Assembly (NCBI RefSeq): GCF_946151075.1
Contig: NZ_OX267715.1
Location: forward strand, 713,501 to 777,500
Length of the DNA: 64,000 bases
Source: Neobacillus sp. Marseille-Q6967
GTDB lineage: Bacteria; Bacillota; Bacilli; Bacillales; Cytobacillaceae
Reading direction: 5' to 3'
The notes beneath the pieces were generated by a model. That model did no database searches and had not been told where the DNA came from. It saw nothing but the letters and a program-made list of their open reading frames with translations. A program made the position numbers and the translations under genes. This document shows, one piece after another, positions 1 to 9,435 of the stretch (the first letter of the stretch is position 1; each line of letters starts with the position of its first letter).

Positions 1-1
1 T

Positions 2-406
2 TCGGTTACACTGGCTCTTCCGTTAATTGCGATGTACACAAGGTTATTGCGTGCCAGCATCCTTGAAAATTTACAACAGCCTTATGTGCTATTCGCAAGG
101 ACAAGGGGAATTAAAGAAAAAACGATTATGGTCAAGCATGTCTTAAGAATTGCCATTTCACCGATGATTACTGGACTAGGGATGAATCTTGGAAAACTTT
201 TGACGGGAACGATTATCGTTGAGACCGTTTTTTCGTGGCCTGGGTTTGGCCGTTATTTTATAGAAGCGATTTTTAATCGTGATATACCTGTCATTCAATG
301 TTATGTGTTCATTGCAGCTGGCTTATTTATTTTTAGCAATTTGATTGTCGATCTTATTCAAATGTACATTGACCCGCGCATCTCCAGGAAAGAAGGGCAC
401 CGCTGA
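2..406 (+). CDS. nikB: Nickel/peptide-type ABC transporter permease NikB, 5' end missing
   Basis: Only the C-terminal part is present: the reading frame is open to the left edge, and the first Met (base 32) is internal. It belongs to the DppB/NikB permease family, integral membrane subunits that form half of the import channel. Visible are the helix leading into the cytoplasmic coupling loop (RASILENLQQPYV, then RTRGIKE), the ETVFSWPGFGRY motif usual for this family, and a last membrane helix before IDPRIS. The stop codon overlaps the start of the next permease (ATGA), as in a tightly coupled operon. The NikE-like ATPase downstream suggests a metal or metallophore rather than peptide substrate; that part is inference. 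Confidence 0.85.
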   Translation, partial: SVTLALPLIAMYTRLLRASILENLQQPYVLFARTRGIKEKTIMVKHVLRIAISPMITGLGMNLGKLLTGTIIVETVFSWPGFGRYFIEAIFNRDIPVIQCYVFIAAGLFIFSNLIVDLIQMYIDPRISRKEGHR

Positions 407-1248
407 TGATAACCAGTATACGTAAGCTATTCATTAATCAAAAAGTGATTCCCATCTGTTCGATGATTTTAGGTATACTTTTTATGATGGCGATATTTGC
501 TCCGTGGCTAGCTCCGAATGATCCGATTACGGTCAATTTAGTTTATAAACTACAGCCTCCTTCTTGGGAATATCCATTAGGAACCGACCACCTAGGAAGA
601 TGTAACTTATCACGCCTGTTATATGGAGCCCGTATTTCATTAGGTTTTGCCATGCTCATCTTCATTTCATCATTAGCGATTGGTTTAATCGTAGGAACCT
701 TCTCAGGGTATAAAGGTGGCTGGGTTGATCATGTTTTGATGAGATTTTGTGATGGTGTGATGGCTTTTCCAAGTCTTATCCTTATACTTGGTCTGGTTGG
801 TATTTTCGGTCCTGGACTTCGGCAGGTTATCTTGGCGCTAATGCTTGTCCAATGGGTTTACTATGCAAGAATGTTCCGAGGAATGGTTCTTAGTCTTAGG
901 GAACAAAACTTTATAGCTGCTGCGAAAATAAGTGGATCTTCGCAATGGAAGATTATTAAAAATCATATTGTCCCAAATGTACTTCCACCACTTGTTGTTA
1001 TGGGAACATTGGAAATGGGTTGGGCGATTATGGATATTTCTGCCATGTCGTTTCTTGGGTTAGGGGTACAACCGCCAACACCTGAATGGGGAGCCATGAT
1101 TCACGAAGGAAAGTCGTATATTCGTACAAACCCTGCATTGATGATTTATCCTGGTTTAATGATTATGCTTGTTATTGTTACCTTCAATTTATTAGGCGAA
1201 GCGTTATCAGAACATTATGGAGTCAAACGCGATTTCAAAAAGGAATGA
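406..1248 (+). CDS. nikC: Nickel-type ABC transporter permease NikC
   Basis: 280 residues, the usual length for NikC/DppC. After a first helix the protein has GTDHLGRCNLSRLLYGAR, which is the family's GTDxxGRD-SRLxxGxR motif with Cys in place of Asp. Further on come the WVYYARMFR coupling segment and the C-terminal SFLGLGVQPPTPEWG motif. It pairs with the upstream permease to form the membrane channel of an importer energised by the two ATPases that follow. The start overlaps the upstream stop by one base. Nickel or a nickel chelate is the best guess; di- or oligopeptide cannot be excluded because the binding-protein gene lies outside the window. Confidence 0.87.
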   Translation: MITSIRKLFINQKVIPICSMILGILFMMAIFAPWLAPNDPITVNLVYKLQPPSWEYPLGTDHLGRCNLSRLLYGARISLGFAMLIFISSLAIGLIVGTFSGYKGGWVDHVLMRFCDGVMAFPSLILILGLVGIFGPGLRQVILALMLVQWVYYARMFRGMVLSLREQNFIAAAKISGSSQWKIIKNHIVPNVLPPLVVMGTLEMGWAIMDISAMSFLGLGVQPPTPEWGAMIHEGKSYIRTNPALMIYPGLMIMLVIVTFNLLGEALSEHYGVKRDFKKE

Positions 1249-1250
1249 GA

Positions 1251-2081
1251 ATGTTGGGTAAAGAACAGTCGAATGTGCTGCAAGTTAGAGATTTACATGT
1301 ACAAGTCAAAACAAAGAATGGGGCTTCCACTCTCGTTCAAGATATAAATTTTGAATTAAAGCGTGGAAAGGTTCTTGGGCTTGTTGGAGAAAGTGGATGC
1401 GGTAAAACCGTTACTAGTATGTCCATTCTTCAGCTGCTCGATCGGAAAACCACAAAGATTGAAGGGAGCATAGAATTACAAGAACACGAATTGAACGGTT
1501 TAGGTGAGAAAGAAATGCGTAAGATTCGTGGTAAGGATATAGCCTTTATTATGCAAAATCCAATGAATGCTTTTACGCCTGTTTTTACGATCGGTCATCA
1601 ATTTATTGAAACAATACGCTCTCATACACAATGGAATAAAAAACAAGCAACAGAGCTTGCCATTGAAGCGATGTGTCATGTGAATTTACCAAATCCCGAT
1701 CAACTATTAAAATATTATCCTTTTCAATTGAGTGGGGGGATGCTTCAACGAGTGATGATTGCGATTGCAGCATGCTTACATCCAACTGTTATTATTGCCG
1801 ATGAACCAACCACTGCACTTGACGTAACTAATCAAAAGAAAGTGCTATACCACTTAGATCAAATTCGCTCTGAAAATGGCTCGGCCATATTATTAATATC
1901 TCATGATCTTGGGGTCATTGCTGAAATGGCAGATGAAGTGGCTGTTATGCAGAATGGTCGAATCGTAGAAAAAGCGGACGTGTTCCAACTATTTGACGCG
2001 CCACAGCATGAGTATACGAAAAAACTTTTGAATGCACGTTCAGTATTACCATTAGATGAATCTGTCATCCATTTGGCTTAA
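1251..2081 (+). CDS. nikD: Nickel-type ABC transporter ATP-binding protein NikD
   Basis: First of two ATPases of this importer. Walker A is GESGCGKT, the signature is LSGGMLQR and Walker B is IIADEPTTALD, followed by the switch His in LISHDLG. The longer open frame starts inside nikC. I place the start at ATG 1251 because AGGA at 1241 sits six bases upstream and residues from there align with the family N terminus; ATG 1245 is the alternative. The resulting 276 residues are shorter than the 320-330 usual for peptide-type OppD and lack most of its C-terminal extension, which fits NikD. Confidence 0.87.
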   Translation: MLGKEQSNVLQVRDLHVQVKTKNGASTLVQDINFELKRGKVLGLVGESGCGKTVTSMSILQLLDRKTTKIEGSIELQEHELNGLGEKEMRKIRGKDIAFIMQNPMNAFTPVFTIGHQFIETIRSHTQWNKKQATELAIEAMCHVNLPNPDQLLKYYPFQLSGGMLQRVMIAIAACLHPTVIIADEPTTALDVTNQKKVLYHLDQIRSENGSAILLISHDLGVIAEMADEVAVMQNGRIVEKADVFQLFDAPQHEYTKKLLNARSVLPLDESVIHLA

Positions 2082-2096
2082 ATAAGGGGTGAAAAA

Positions 2097-2906
2097 ATGA
2101 GTTTATTACAAGTAAATGAAGTAACTCATAGCTACGGATCCCGAAAGTTTTTCAACTGGAAAGACCGTCCTAAAAAAATACTTTCCAACATTTCTCTCTC
2201 TATTGAGGAAGGAACTTGTTTAGGTTTGCTTGGTACAAGTGGAGCTGGAAAAAGTACCTTAGGAAAAGTGATTCTTGGGTTGGAACGGCCGCAATATGGA
2301 CAGGTTCTGTTTCAAGGGCATGATATTTATACAGCAGATAAGACTATTCGTCAAAAAATACGTCGTGATCTTCAGGCAGTCTTTCAGGACTCATATTCAT
2401 CGGTCAACCCACGAATGACAGCCGAACGAATTATTGCAGAGCCGTTAGAAAACTATGAAAACCTTACACTCGCTGAACAAAAACGGACCGTTATTGAATT
2501 ATTGGAAAGGGTAGGGCTAAGTGAAAAGGACTTGAAAAAATTCCCTCATCAATTTAGTGGTGGCCAATTGCAAAGAATCAATATTGCAAGAGCCATCTCA
2601 CTCAAGCCAAAGCTGATTGTCTTAGACGAATCTGTCAGTAGTCTGGATATGGTGAATCAAACCGTTATTTTAGAATTATTAAAGGAGTTAAAAGCAGACT
2701 TCGGGTTATCATATCTCTTTATTACCCATGATATAAACGCTGCCTATACCATCAGTGATAGACTAGGTGTATTAGAAAAAGGAAAATTAGCCGAGTTGTA
2801 CGATGAAAAAAATCAGTTTTTTTCTTCAAAACATCAAGTAGTAAATGAGATGAGAGATTCAATACTTGCTAGTCATCCACGTTTTCGCACGGTTAGACGT
2901 GCTTAA
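2097..2906 (+). CDS. nikE: Nickel-type ABC transporter ATP-binding protein NikE
   Basis: Second ATPase of the importer, 269 residues. It has Walker A GTSGAGKST, a Q-loop in AVFQDS followed by SSVNPRMT, signature FSGGQLQR, and Walker B LIVLDESVSSLD. The LDE-S/A-V-S-x-LD form, with Ser or Ala in place of Pro after the Walker B acid, is what I remember as typical of NikE rather than OppF. It follows nikD after 15 bases with a GGGGTG ribosome site, and a clear intrinsic terminator lies 28 bases after its stop, so this is the operon's last gene. Confidence 0.87.
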   Translation: MSLLQVNEVTHSYGSRKFFNWKDRPKKILSNISLSIEEGTCLGLLGTSGAGKSTLGKVILGLERPQYGQVLFQGHDIYTADKTIRQKIRRDLQAVFQDSYSSVNPRMTAERIIAEPLENYENLTLAEQKRTVIELLERVGLSEKDLKKFPHQFSGGQLQRINIARAISLKPKLIVLDESVSSLDMVNQTVILELLKELKADFGLSYLFITHDINAAYTISDRLGVLEKGKLAELYDEKNQFFSSKHQVVNEMRDSILASHPRFRTVRRA

Positions 2907-2934
2907 TTTAAAAAAGTATTTACATTTTTCGAAT

Positions 2935-2973
2935 GCCTCGATTTCATTTATAAAATCGGGGCTATTGTTTTTA
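2935..2973 (+). terminator. Intrinsic terminator of the nik operon
   Basis: A stem of about ten pairs (GCCTCGATTT with AAATCGGGGC, one T-G wobble) closes an eight-base loop and is followed by a T-rich run. It ends the nikE transcript before the MATE gene. Confidence 0.8.
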
Positions 2974-3002
2974 TAAGAAATGATAGAAGGAGGCCATTCC
3001 GA

Positions 3003-4334
3003 ATGAATCATCGTGCGTACCTTACTTTGGCGATTCCCCTAACAATCTCGACCATGACAACGCCCTTGTTAGGTGCTGTAGATACAGCCGTTGTAGGGCA
3101 GCTTCCCGATCCAGCATATATTGGAGGGGTCGCAGTTGGGACTCTAATCTTTAATACATTATATTGGGTATTCGGATTTTTACGGGTTAGTACATCTGCT
3201 TTTGCTGCACAAGCGAACGGAGCAAGCGACCCAAATCAAGGAATACTTGCTTTATCGCGTCCATTTTTATTAGCTGTTGTGGTTGGAATTTGTTTTATTC
3301 TCTTACAATGGCCGATTGAATATGTAGCTCTGATCATGTTTTCCTCTGATTCTGATGTCAGTAAGTTTGCAGCCGAATATTTTCGAATTAGAATTTGGGG
3401 AGCACCCTTTACATTGATGAACTATGTGATCCTTGGCTGGCTAATGGGGATGGCTAAAATTAAAGAATCATTATTTTTACAAGTGTTAATGAATGTTTTG
3501 AATATGATTTTGGCCATTCTTTTTGTTCATGTCTTTTCTTTTGCTGTCAAAGGAGTTGCAACGGCCGCTTTGATTGCTGAAGTGACAGCCTTTATATTAG
3601 GGTTACTTATTGTTATAAAGGCATCACCATTTGTATGGAGATTACCATCCTTTCAGGAACTTTTAGATACTCAGTCGATGAAAAAGATGTTTAACGTTAA
3701 CAAGGATCTGTTTATTCGAACCATTTGTTTATTAGTCGTTATTAATATGTTTACCGCAAAAGGTGCTTCGTTTGGTACACATCTTCTAGCTGCAAATGCT
3801 GTTCTTTTTCAAATTCATTACATAATGGCTTATTTTTTCGACGGGTTTGCGAACGCCACGAGTATTCTCGTTGGCAAAGCGGTAGGAGCAAACGACAAGG
3901 AATTATATAAAAAAACACTTACTTTATCAAAGCAATGGTCGGTGATTACAGCTTTTGTCATAGCTTGTATTTATGGATTATTTCAAGAACAAATTATTGA
4001 GCTATTTACCAATCTACCTAGTGTAATCGAACTTTCAACTACATATGGAACATGGCTGATCCTTTACCCGTTTGCTGCGTGCTTTGGCCTTGTCATTTAT
4101 GGTGTCTTCACAGGAGCGACTGAAATTGCTCCCGTTCGAAACTCTATGATTTACGCAATGGTTGTCTATATCCTTATACAAATTACGGTAACACCTATTT
4201 GGCATAATCATGGTCTATGGCTGGCTTTTATTTTATATACGTTTGGGCGATCTGGATTCCTAGTTATATATGTTCCTAGATTAAATAAAAAATTGTTTGA
4301 AACAAAGAACGTGAAAAACATCATCCCTAATTAA
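3003..4334 (+). CDS. MATE family efflux transporter, DinF-like
   Basis: 443 residues with about twelve hydrophobic segments. The N terminus reads AIPLTISTMTTPLLGAVDTAVVGQL, which is the MATE pattern in which a conserved Asp follows a gap of helix-breaking residues. Halfway through, a second lobe begins with the same architecture (LLAANAVLFQIHYIMAYFFDGFANA), where the acidic residue and DG correspond to the DinF branch. Such proteins export cationic or other toxic compounds in exchange for sodium or protons. The start has a strong AGGAGG site ten bases upstream. It is a single-gene unit between two terminators. The substrate is unknown. Confidence 0.88.
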   Translation: MNHRAYLTLAIPLTISTMTTPLLGAVDTAVVGQLPDPAYIGGVAVGTLIFNTLYWVFGFLRVSTSAFAAQANGASDPNQGILALSRPFLLAVVVGICFILLQWPIEYVALIMFSSDSDVSKFAAEYFRIRIWGAPFTLMNYVILGWLMGMAKIKESLFLQVLMNVLNMILAILFVHVFSFAVKGVATAALIAEVTAFILGLLIVIKASPFVWRLPSFQELLDTQSMKKMFNVNKDLFIRTICLLVVINMFTAKGASFGTHLLAANAVLFQIHYIMAYFFDGFANATSILVGKAVGANDKELYKKTLTLSKQWSVITAFVIACIYGLFQEQIIELFTNLPSVIELSTTYGTWLILYPFAACFGLVIYGVFTGATEIAPVRNSMIYAMVVYILIQITVTPIWHNHGLWLAFILYTFGRSGFLVIYVPRLNKKLFETKNVKNIIPN

Positions 4335-4397
4335 ACTGTATTAAAACCTATCATTATACATTGGACGAAGCAATCAAACTAAATTCAGCATATGATC

Positions 4398-4434
4398 AAC
4401 GTTTCTTTCATTTTGGAAGGAACGTTTTTTTATT
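4398..4434 (+). terminator. Intrinsic terminator after the MATE gene
   Basis: Twelve-pair stem, AACGTTTCTTTC against GGAAGGAACGTT with G-T wobbles, a five-base loop and a T run. The stretch 4435-4614 that follows holds no gene I can support. Confidence 0.8.
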
Positions 4435-4614
4435 TATTACAAATAATTTAATACAAAAATATCGTGTGAGTACCTTGTCTTTAATAGCTGGCAGGATGAT
4501 AGGTTTGTCATAAAACATTCACATTTTTATGAAAAGCATACTGACCGTTTTCTTCATTAAACACTATATCTTCTATGAAAGGAATTTTATTAGAAGAAGG
4601 GACAGTGGTTAAAG

Positions 4615-5142
4615 ATGGCAAAATTTCGAATGGTGCGTACTGATTTTAGGAACAATCCGATTGTATCGGAGGAGATGACCCCGGAGGACAAATACTTCTA
4701 CCTTTATCTTCTTACGGATCCACATTCGACTCAAATTGGAATCTATAAGATTTTATTCAATATGTAGCGGTATCGATTCTTAAACAGGATATTCGTAGTC
4801 TCTATGAATCTTTTTGTAATGAAAAAGAGATGTTTTTTGTCAATGAAGTTTGTGACCCAGATGAAATTGATACATATATCGATTCTGAAGACGAAGAGCT
4901 TGACGATACGTTCATGCATCGTTATACGACACGGGGACAAAAAGAAAAAGAAAAACAACAAGCTCTTTATCCTGATATAGAGAATAATCGGGACATTCAG
5001 ACTCCATTGCGGCATGAATCAAAATGATGTGAAAGAAATTGTTGAGCTTTGGGACACCGTGGTGACGGTTCAAGTCCATGGCCTGTTGAAATCTCTCTTG
5101 CCCATCTGTCCGAAGCCCCATGAAACACAACACAAGAATTGA
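4615..5142 (+). pseudogene. Remnant of a phage-type DnaD-like replication protein
   Basis: A 50-codon frame from 4615 reads MAKFRMVRTDFRNNP, then EEMTPEDKYFYLYLLTDP and TQIGIYKI, which matches the N-terminal domain of DnaD-like replication proteins of Bacillus and Listeria prophages (Lin1244/Lin1753 type). It stops at 4765, where such proteins normally run to about 250-300 residues. Another frame then gives an acidic segment to 5027. A third frame from 5014 begins NDVKEIVELWD, like the C-terminal end of the same family, before running into unrelated residues. The likeliest history is one gene broken by deletions and frameshifts. The middle acidic piece may have another origin. Confidence 0.6.
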
Positions 5143-5176
5143 GTAGAATATCTAAAAAATACTATTATTCTTTCAC

Positions 5177-5208
5177 AACGCATTTTTACTTTATAAATGC
5201 GTTTTTTT
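5177..5208 (+). terminator. Intrinsic terminator upstream of the ger operon
   Basis: A nine-pair perfect stem (AACGCATTT with AAATGCGTT) is followed by seven T. It lies between the replication-gene remnant and the first ger gene. It also shows that the open frame upstream of base 5292 is not part of the ger protein. Confidence 0.75.
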
Positions 5209-5291
5209 GCATAGTTGACAGTATTTATCACAAACTAAAAAAAATTCGTGTTAAATATTGGTTACTTTACGTTTTAGAGGGGATGCATGTG

Positions 5292-6860
5292 ATGTTTCGC
5301 TTTTTAAAAAAAAGAATCCTGCAACAGATGAAGCAAAAAGTAAATCAAATAAAACAAAATTACGATAATCCAAATCAAATATTTCCTACTCTTATGGAAA
5401 ATATTGAACAGATTAAAAAGCTGCTGCATTCTCCTAATGATCTTATTATTCGAATCGTTAAAATCGGTAATTCCAATCATCGTTGTGCGATTGTTTGTAT
5501 CGATGGCTTGGTTGACAAGGATGTTGTAAATACGCAAATTTTAAATAATATTCAGCTTGGGATGGCGCAAGCAAATAAAGAAATTCCACCCAATGATAAG
5601 GAATTGTTACTCGAACTGGAGAATGAAATCCTCTCAATAGGTGAGCTGAAAAAAGTTCAAACTCTCGATGCTGTGATGTTTGCTGTTCTTTCGGGAGAAA
5701 CGGCCATTTTTGTTGAGGGAACAACGGAAGTTCTAATGATTGGTACAAAGGGTTGGGCAAGCAGAGGAATCGAAGAGCCAGTTTCAGAAGCATTAGTGCG
5801 TGGACCAAGAGAAGGGTTTACTGAAAATGTGCGGACAAATACCGTCCTTATACGAAGACATATTCGAGATCCGAATCTTCGTTTTGAAAACTTTCAGGTT
5901 GGGAGGCGTTCGAAAAAAGATCTTTTCCTAGTCTATATTGATGGTATTATTCATCCTGAAATTGTCAAGGAAGTTAAAAGGAGATTAGATTCAATCGATA
6001 TGGATGATGCACCAGAGTCTGGGTTCATTGAACAATGGATTGAAGACAGTTTTATGTCTCCTTTTCCTCAGGTTCTTCATACGGAAAGGCCAGATAAAGC
6101 TTGTGCCGCGATTTTAGAAGGAAAAGTCGTAATTCTCTTAGATGGAACACCTTTTGTTTTAATCGCACCAGTGACGTTTGTAGCTTTAGTTCAATCTCCA
6201 GAGGATTATTATGAACGCTGGATGATTGGTTCTCTCATTAGAATCTTAAGATATGTTGCAGCTTTTATTTCCTTGTTTCTTCCAGCTTTATATATTGCTC
6301 TTGTTTCCTTTCATCAGGGAATGATTCCGTCAAAACTGGCATTTTCCATCGCTGCTTCACGTGAAGGTGTACCTTTTCCAGCAGTAGTGGAGGCATTCAT
6401 AATGGAAGTTACTTTGGAGTTGTTAAGAGAAGCAGGACTTCGCTTACCAAAGCCTATTGGTCAGACGATTGGAATTGTAGGTGGTTTGGTTATTGGTGAA
6501 TCTGCCGTACAAGCTGGAATTGTCAGTCCAGTCATGGTAATAGTCGTTTCGGTTACTGCGATTGCTTCTTTTGCGGTACCTTCCTATAGTGCAGGAATTG
6601 CATTTCGGATGCTTCGCTTTGTGACCATGCTTACTTCAAGTATTCTCGGTCTTTATGGCATTATTTTAACGTATATTATGATTAATGTTCATCTTGCGAG
6701 ACTTAAAAGCTTCGGGTTGCCTTATACAGCTCCATTTTCACCAAACTTTAAACATGATTTAAAGGATTTGGTTTTCCGGGCACCTATTACCATGTTATCA
6801 AGAAGACCTCAATTTATGCAGACTGAAGATGATAAACGTATGGATACAAAGGGGGAGTAG
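5292..6860 (+). CDS. Spore germination receptor subunit A (GerA/GerKA family)
   Basis: Subunit A of a GerA-type germinant receptor of the spore inner membrane. The large soluble N-terminal region (residues 1 to about 300) contains the family motifs GETAIFVEGT and a later DGTPFVLIAPVTFV. It is followed by about five membrane helices and the conserved segment AASREGVPFPAVVEAFIMEVTLELLREAG-like, then IGIVGGLVIGESAVQAG. ATG 5292 is preferred because GAGGGG lies nine bases upstream; the longer frame runs back through a terminator. The resulting 522 residues match the family. The germinant cannot be predicted. It is the first gene of a three- or four-gene operon. Confidence 0.9.
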   Translation: MFRFLKKRILQQMKQKVNQIKQNYDNPNQIFPTLMENIEQIKKLLHSPNDLIIRIVKIGNSNHRCAIVCIDGLVDKDVVNTQILNNIQLGMAQANKEIPPNDKELLLELENEILSIGELKKVQTLDAVMFAVLSGETAIFVEGTTEVLMIGTKGWASRGIEEPVSEALVRGPREGFTENVRTNTVLIRRHIRDPNLRFENFQVGRRSKKDLFLVYIDGIIHPEIVKEVKRRLDSIDMDDAPESGFIEQWIEDSFMSPFPQVLHTERPDKACAAILEGKVVILLDGTPFVLIAPVTFVALVQSPEDYYERWMIGSLIRILRYVAAFISLFLPALYIALVSFHQGMIPSKLAFSIAASREGVPFPAVVEAFIMEVTLELLREAGLRLPKPIGQTIGIVGGLVIGESAVQAGIVSPVMVIVVSVTAIASFAVPSYSAGIAFRMLRFVTMLTSSILGLYGIILTYIMINVHLARLKSFGLPYTAPFSPNFKHDLKDLVFRAPITMLSRRPQFMQTEDDKRMDTKGE

Positions 6861-6863
6861 CTC

Positions 6864-7970
6864 ATGAAATCCTTTGAATATGGTGACGAGGAAATTGGAA
6901 AAAAGGATGTCATATTCCTGGTCGCTAATATGATAATTGGTTTTGGGATCCTTACTCTTCCACGTGCCATTGTAGATGTCACAAAATCAATAGATGGTTG
7001 GATGTCAATTTGTCTTGGTGCACTTGTAGCATTTATTTTTACAGGAGTGGTTGCACGATTAATTTCAAGATTCCCTAAGAAAAACCTTTTTGACATTTCG
7101 AAGTCCATCTTTAATAAGCCAGTTGCAATTGGTATCACATTTTTATTTGCATTCTATACGATGCTCTTTGTTAGTTATGAAATGAGGGGGGTCGCGAGCA
7201 TTGCCAAACTATATCTGTTTGATGTAACTCCTGTCGAAGTAATTTGTCTAGTTTTTCTGTTAGTTGTTGTGTATGGCGTAGCAGGTTCGAGTACAGCATT
7301 ATTACGAATAAATATTATGTTTATCCCCATCATCCTGTTTATTGTATTAATCTTAATCGTTTTTAATATCAGATTTTTTGAAATGGGAAATTTCAAGCCT
7401 TTTTTTATTACGGGGTGGTTAGATGTCATTAAGGCTTCAAAGGAAACCGTATTCTCTTTTTTAGGCTTTGAGATTTTATTATTTTATAATGTGTATAATA
7501 ATCAACCGAAAAAGACTGTTAAAGCTTCATTAATTGGAATTACAATAGCCTTTCTTTTATATCTGATTGTGTTTTTTGCAGCCATTGGTGTGTTTGGTGT
7601 CGAAGTAACAAATAATCTCAACTTTCCAACTGCAGAATTAGCAAAACAAGTGGAAGTACCAGGTGGATTTTTTGAGAGATTTGAATCCATATTCTTTACG
7701 ATATGGGTTATGACATTATTCAGCTCAGCAGCAATGGCATTTGATGTTACTCTTTTGGCACTTTGTGCCATCTTCAAAAAGATTAAGAGAATAACGTTCA
7801 TCTTTGCCTTAACACCAATCATTTATATAATCGCGATGACCCCTCAAGATTTTAATGAATTTACTACATTTGGAATATATATCAGTTATTTAGGTATCTT
7901 GTTCAGTATGATTATTCCTTCTCTGCTGCTCATTGTCGCTAAAATAAGTGGGGTAAAGGGGAATGTATAA
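6864..7970 (+). CDS. Spore germination receptor subunit B (GerB family permease)
   Basis: 368 residues, nearly all membrane, with about ten helices of the APC-like endospore germination permease family. The first helix has IGFGILTLPRAI, matching the family's start of helix 1, which is thought to help form the ligand site. Subunit B is the part most often linked to germinant recognition and anchors the A and C subunits in the inner spore membrane. It begins three bases after subunit A with GGGGGAG upstream, and its end overlaps the subunit C start by eight bases, consistent with coupled translation. Confidence 0.9.
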   Translation: MKSFEYGDEEIGKKDVIFLVANMIIGFGILTLPRAIVDVTKSIDGWMSICLGALVAFIFTGVVARLISRFPKKNLFDISKSIFNKPVAIGITFLFAFYTMLFVSYEMRGVASIAKLYLFDVTPVEVICLVFLLVVVYGVAGSSTALLRINIMFIPIILFIVLILIVFNIRFFEMGNFKPFFITGWLDVIKASKETVFSFLGFEILLFYNVYNNQPKKTVKASLIGITIAFLLYLIVFFAAIGVFGVEVTNNLNFPTAELAKQVEVPGGFFERFESIFFTIWVMTLFSSAAMAFDVTLLALCAIFKKIKRITFIFALTPIIYIIAMTPQDFNEFTTFGIYISYLGILFSMIIPSLLLIVAKISGVKGNV

Positions 7971-9159
7971 AGGTTTTTTGTATGTTAGTTTATGTTTGCT
8001 TCTAACTGGATGTTGGGATCAGGTTGAGAGTGAAGAACGTGGATATGTAATAGGAGTGGGAATCGATCCTTCAGATCATGACAAATTAGAGGATAGAGAT
8101 GAAGCAGAGGTAACCGAGGATACCATTGCTAAAGAGAGATTTAAGGTAACATTTCAATTTGTGGTTCCAAGTGCTTTACAAGGTAAAGGGGGAGATTCCA
8201 GTCAAATTCAAAATCCGTTTCTAAATACTGCAGGCAGCGGGAATACGATGTTTCAAATTATTCGTGATATGTCGAAAAAAATGGCTCGATCCCCTTATTT
8301 CCAGCATATTAAGATGATCATAATCTCAGACGAGGTAGCGAAAAAGGGATATTTTCCTGAGGTGTTAGATATTTTCTTGCGAGATCATGAAATGCGACGA
8401 TCGACAAAAATCATGATTTCCAAGGATACAACCAAGGATATATTAGAATCAAGAACAAGAGTAGAGAAATTACCTGTTATGTATATTGATTCGATAGCAG
8501 AAAATGCTTATAAAAATGGTGAATTATTACCTCCAGTAAATATTGGTAAGACACATAAATTTTTAATTGGAACAAACAGCTTCCTCATTCCTTTCATTAA
8601 GTCGAATAGTCAAAAAGTAGATTTGTCTGGTTCTGCCATTTTTAAAGGAGATAGTAAAAAAATGATTGGAACATTAAGTGGAATGGAAACACAGGGAGTA
8701 AATTTTATTACAGGTGAACTGAAAGGAGGAGTTATTGAAGTAATTGTAGATGGTCAATTGATCGTATTTGAAATTAAGAATGCAAAAAGAAAAATACATG
8801 CGAATGTCACCAATAAAGATCAAATAGACTTTACGATTGATGTTGTGGTTGAGGGTAATGTGAGTGAGGATTTTGGAGATTATAGTATATCTAAACCTAA
8901 AAATGTTGCCAAATTGGAAGAAAAAGTTGCAAAAAAAATTGAGACATTAACAGCAGGAGTAGTTGAAAAAACGCAAAAAGAATATAATGCCGATGTTTTA
9001 GGATTAGGCTCCTTTTTACATCAGGAATACTATGATAGTTGGAAAACCATTAAAAATGATTGGGAAAGTGGTTCACATGTTTTTTCAAAAAGTAACATAC
9101 ACGTTAATGCCAAGGTAATTGTTCGTACTATCGGGACTATCGTAGAAACCCAAAAATAA
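7963..9159 (+). CDS. Spore germination receptor subunit C (GerC family lipoprotein)
   Basis: 398 residues with a lipoprotein signal: a hydrophobic leader ends in LLLTGCWD, where Cys is lipidated by Lgt. The mature start CWDQVE is typical of GerC proteins (CWDxxE), followed by VIGVGID. The three-domain GerC fold is implied by segments such as DIFLRDHEMRR and the late IKNDWE. GerC proteins sit on the outer face of the inner spore membrane. It overlaps the B gene by eight bases. An AGGAGGT site for a small fourth gene begins one base after its stop. Confidence 0.9.
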   Translation: MYKGFLYVSLCLLLTGCWDQVESEERGYVIGVGIDPSDHDKLEDRDEAEVTEDTIAKERFKVTFQFVVPSALQGKGGDSSQIQNPFLNTAGSGNTMFQIIRDMSKKMARSPYFQHIKMIIISDEVAKKGYFPEVLDIFLRDHEMRRSTKIMISKDTTKDILESRTRVEKLPVMYIDSIAENAYKNGELLPPVNIGKTHKFLIGTNSFLIPFIKSNSQKVDLSGSAIFKGDSKKMIGTLSGMETQGVNFITGELKGGVIEVIVDGQLIVFEIKNAKRKIHANVTNKDQIDFTIDVVVEGNVSEDFGDYSISKPKNVAKLEEKVAKKIETLTAGVVEKTQKEYNADVLGLGSFLHQEYYDSWKTIKNDWESGSHVFSKSNIHVNAKVIVRTIGTIVETQK

Positions 9160-9171
9160 AGGAGGTAAACC

Positions 9172-9324
9172 ATGTGGGACGCTATAATAGGAAGACTTCC
9201 TTCAAAGCTCATCCTCATAAATGCAGTTTTTTCTTTGTTAATCCCATTAGGAATTTATAAGTTAAATAAAGTGCTCCATCAATTTGGTGATCCCCCATGG
9301 AAAAATAATCAAAATCCTAAATAA
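9172..9324 (+). CDS. Small membrane protein following gerC (possible receptor D subunit)
   Basis: A 50-residue frame with an AGGAGGT ribosome site six bases upstream, directly after the gerC gene, starting MWDAIIGRL. It has one clear membrane helix (KLILINAVFSLLIPLGIYKL) and a polar tail. Some GerA-type operons carry a short D gene coding for a small hydrophobic protein that modulates receptor function; the size, position and membrane segment fit, but D proteins usually have two helices. The ribosome site makes real translation likely. The function is inferred from position. Confidence 0.6.
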   Translation: MWDAIIGRLPSKLILINAVFSLLIPLGIYKLNKVLHQFGDPPWKNNQNPK

Positions 9325-9337
9325 AATTCTTGAATTC

Positions 9338-9350
9338 GGTGCCTGTCACT
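9338..9350. repeat. Short dispersed REP-like motif, copy 1
   Basis: GGTGCCTGTCACT, one base different from the 13-base imperfect palindrome GGTGCCTGTCACC found at 52703 and, inverted, at 60293. It lies in noncoding DNA just after the small ger gene. Confidence 0.5.
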
Positions 9351-9435
9351 CTCCGTATTTAGAAAACAAAATCCAATTAATGAAGAGTGAGTAAATCCCA
9401 ATTTCTCAATTATGCGTTTAATGATGCTTAGGAGG

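Noticed and set aside
4743..5133. Minus-strand frames opposite the DnaD-like remnant
   Set aside because: They have no ribosome site or recognisable motif, while the plus strand carries family-specific motifs.
5139..5291. An N-terminal extension of ger subunit A
   Set aside because: The frame runs through a terminator hairpin, and a proper ribosome site exists only for ATG 5292.
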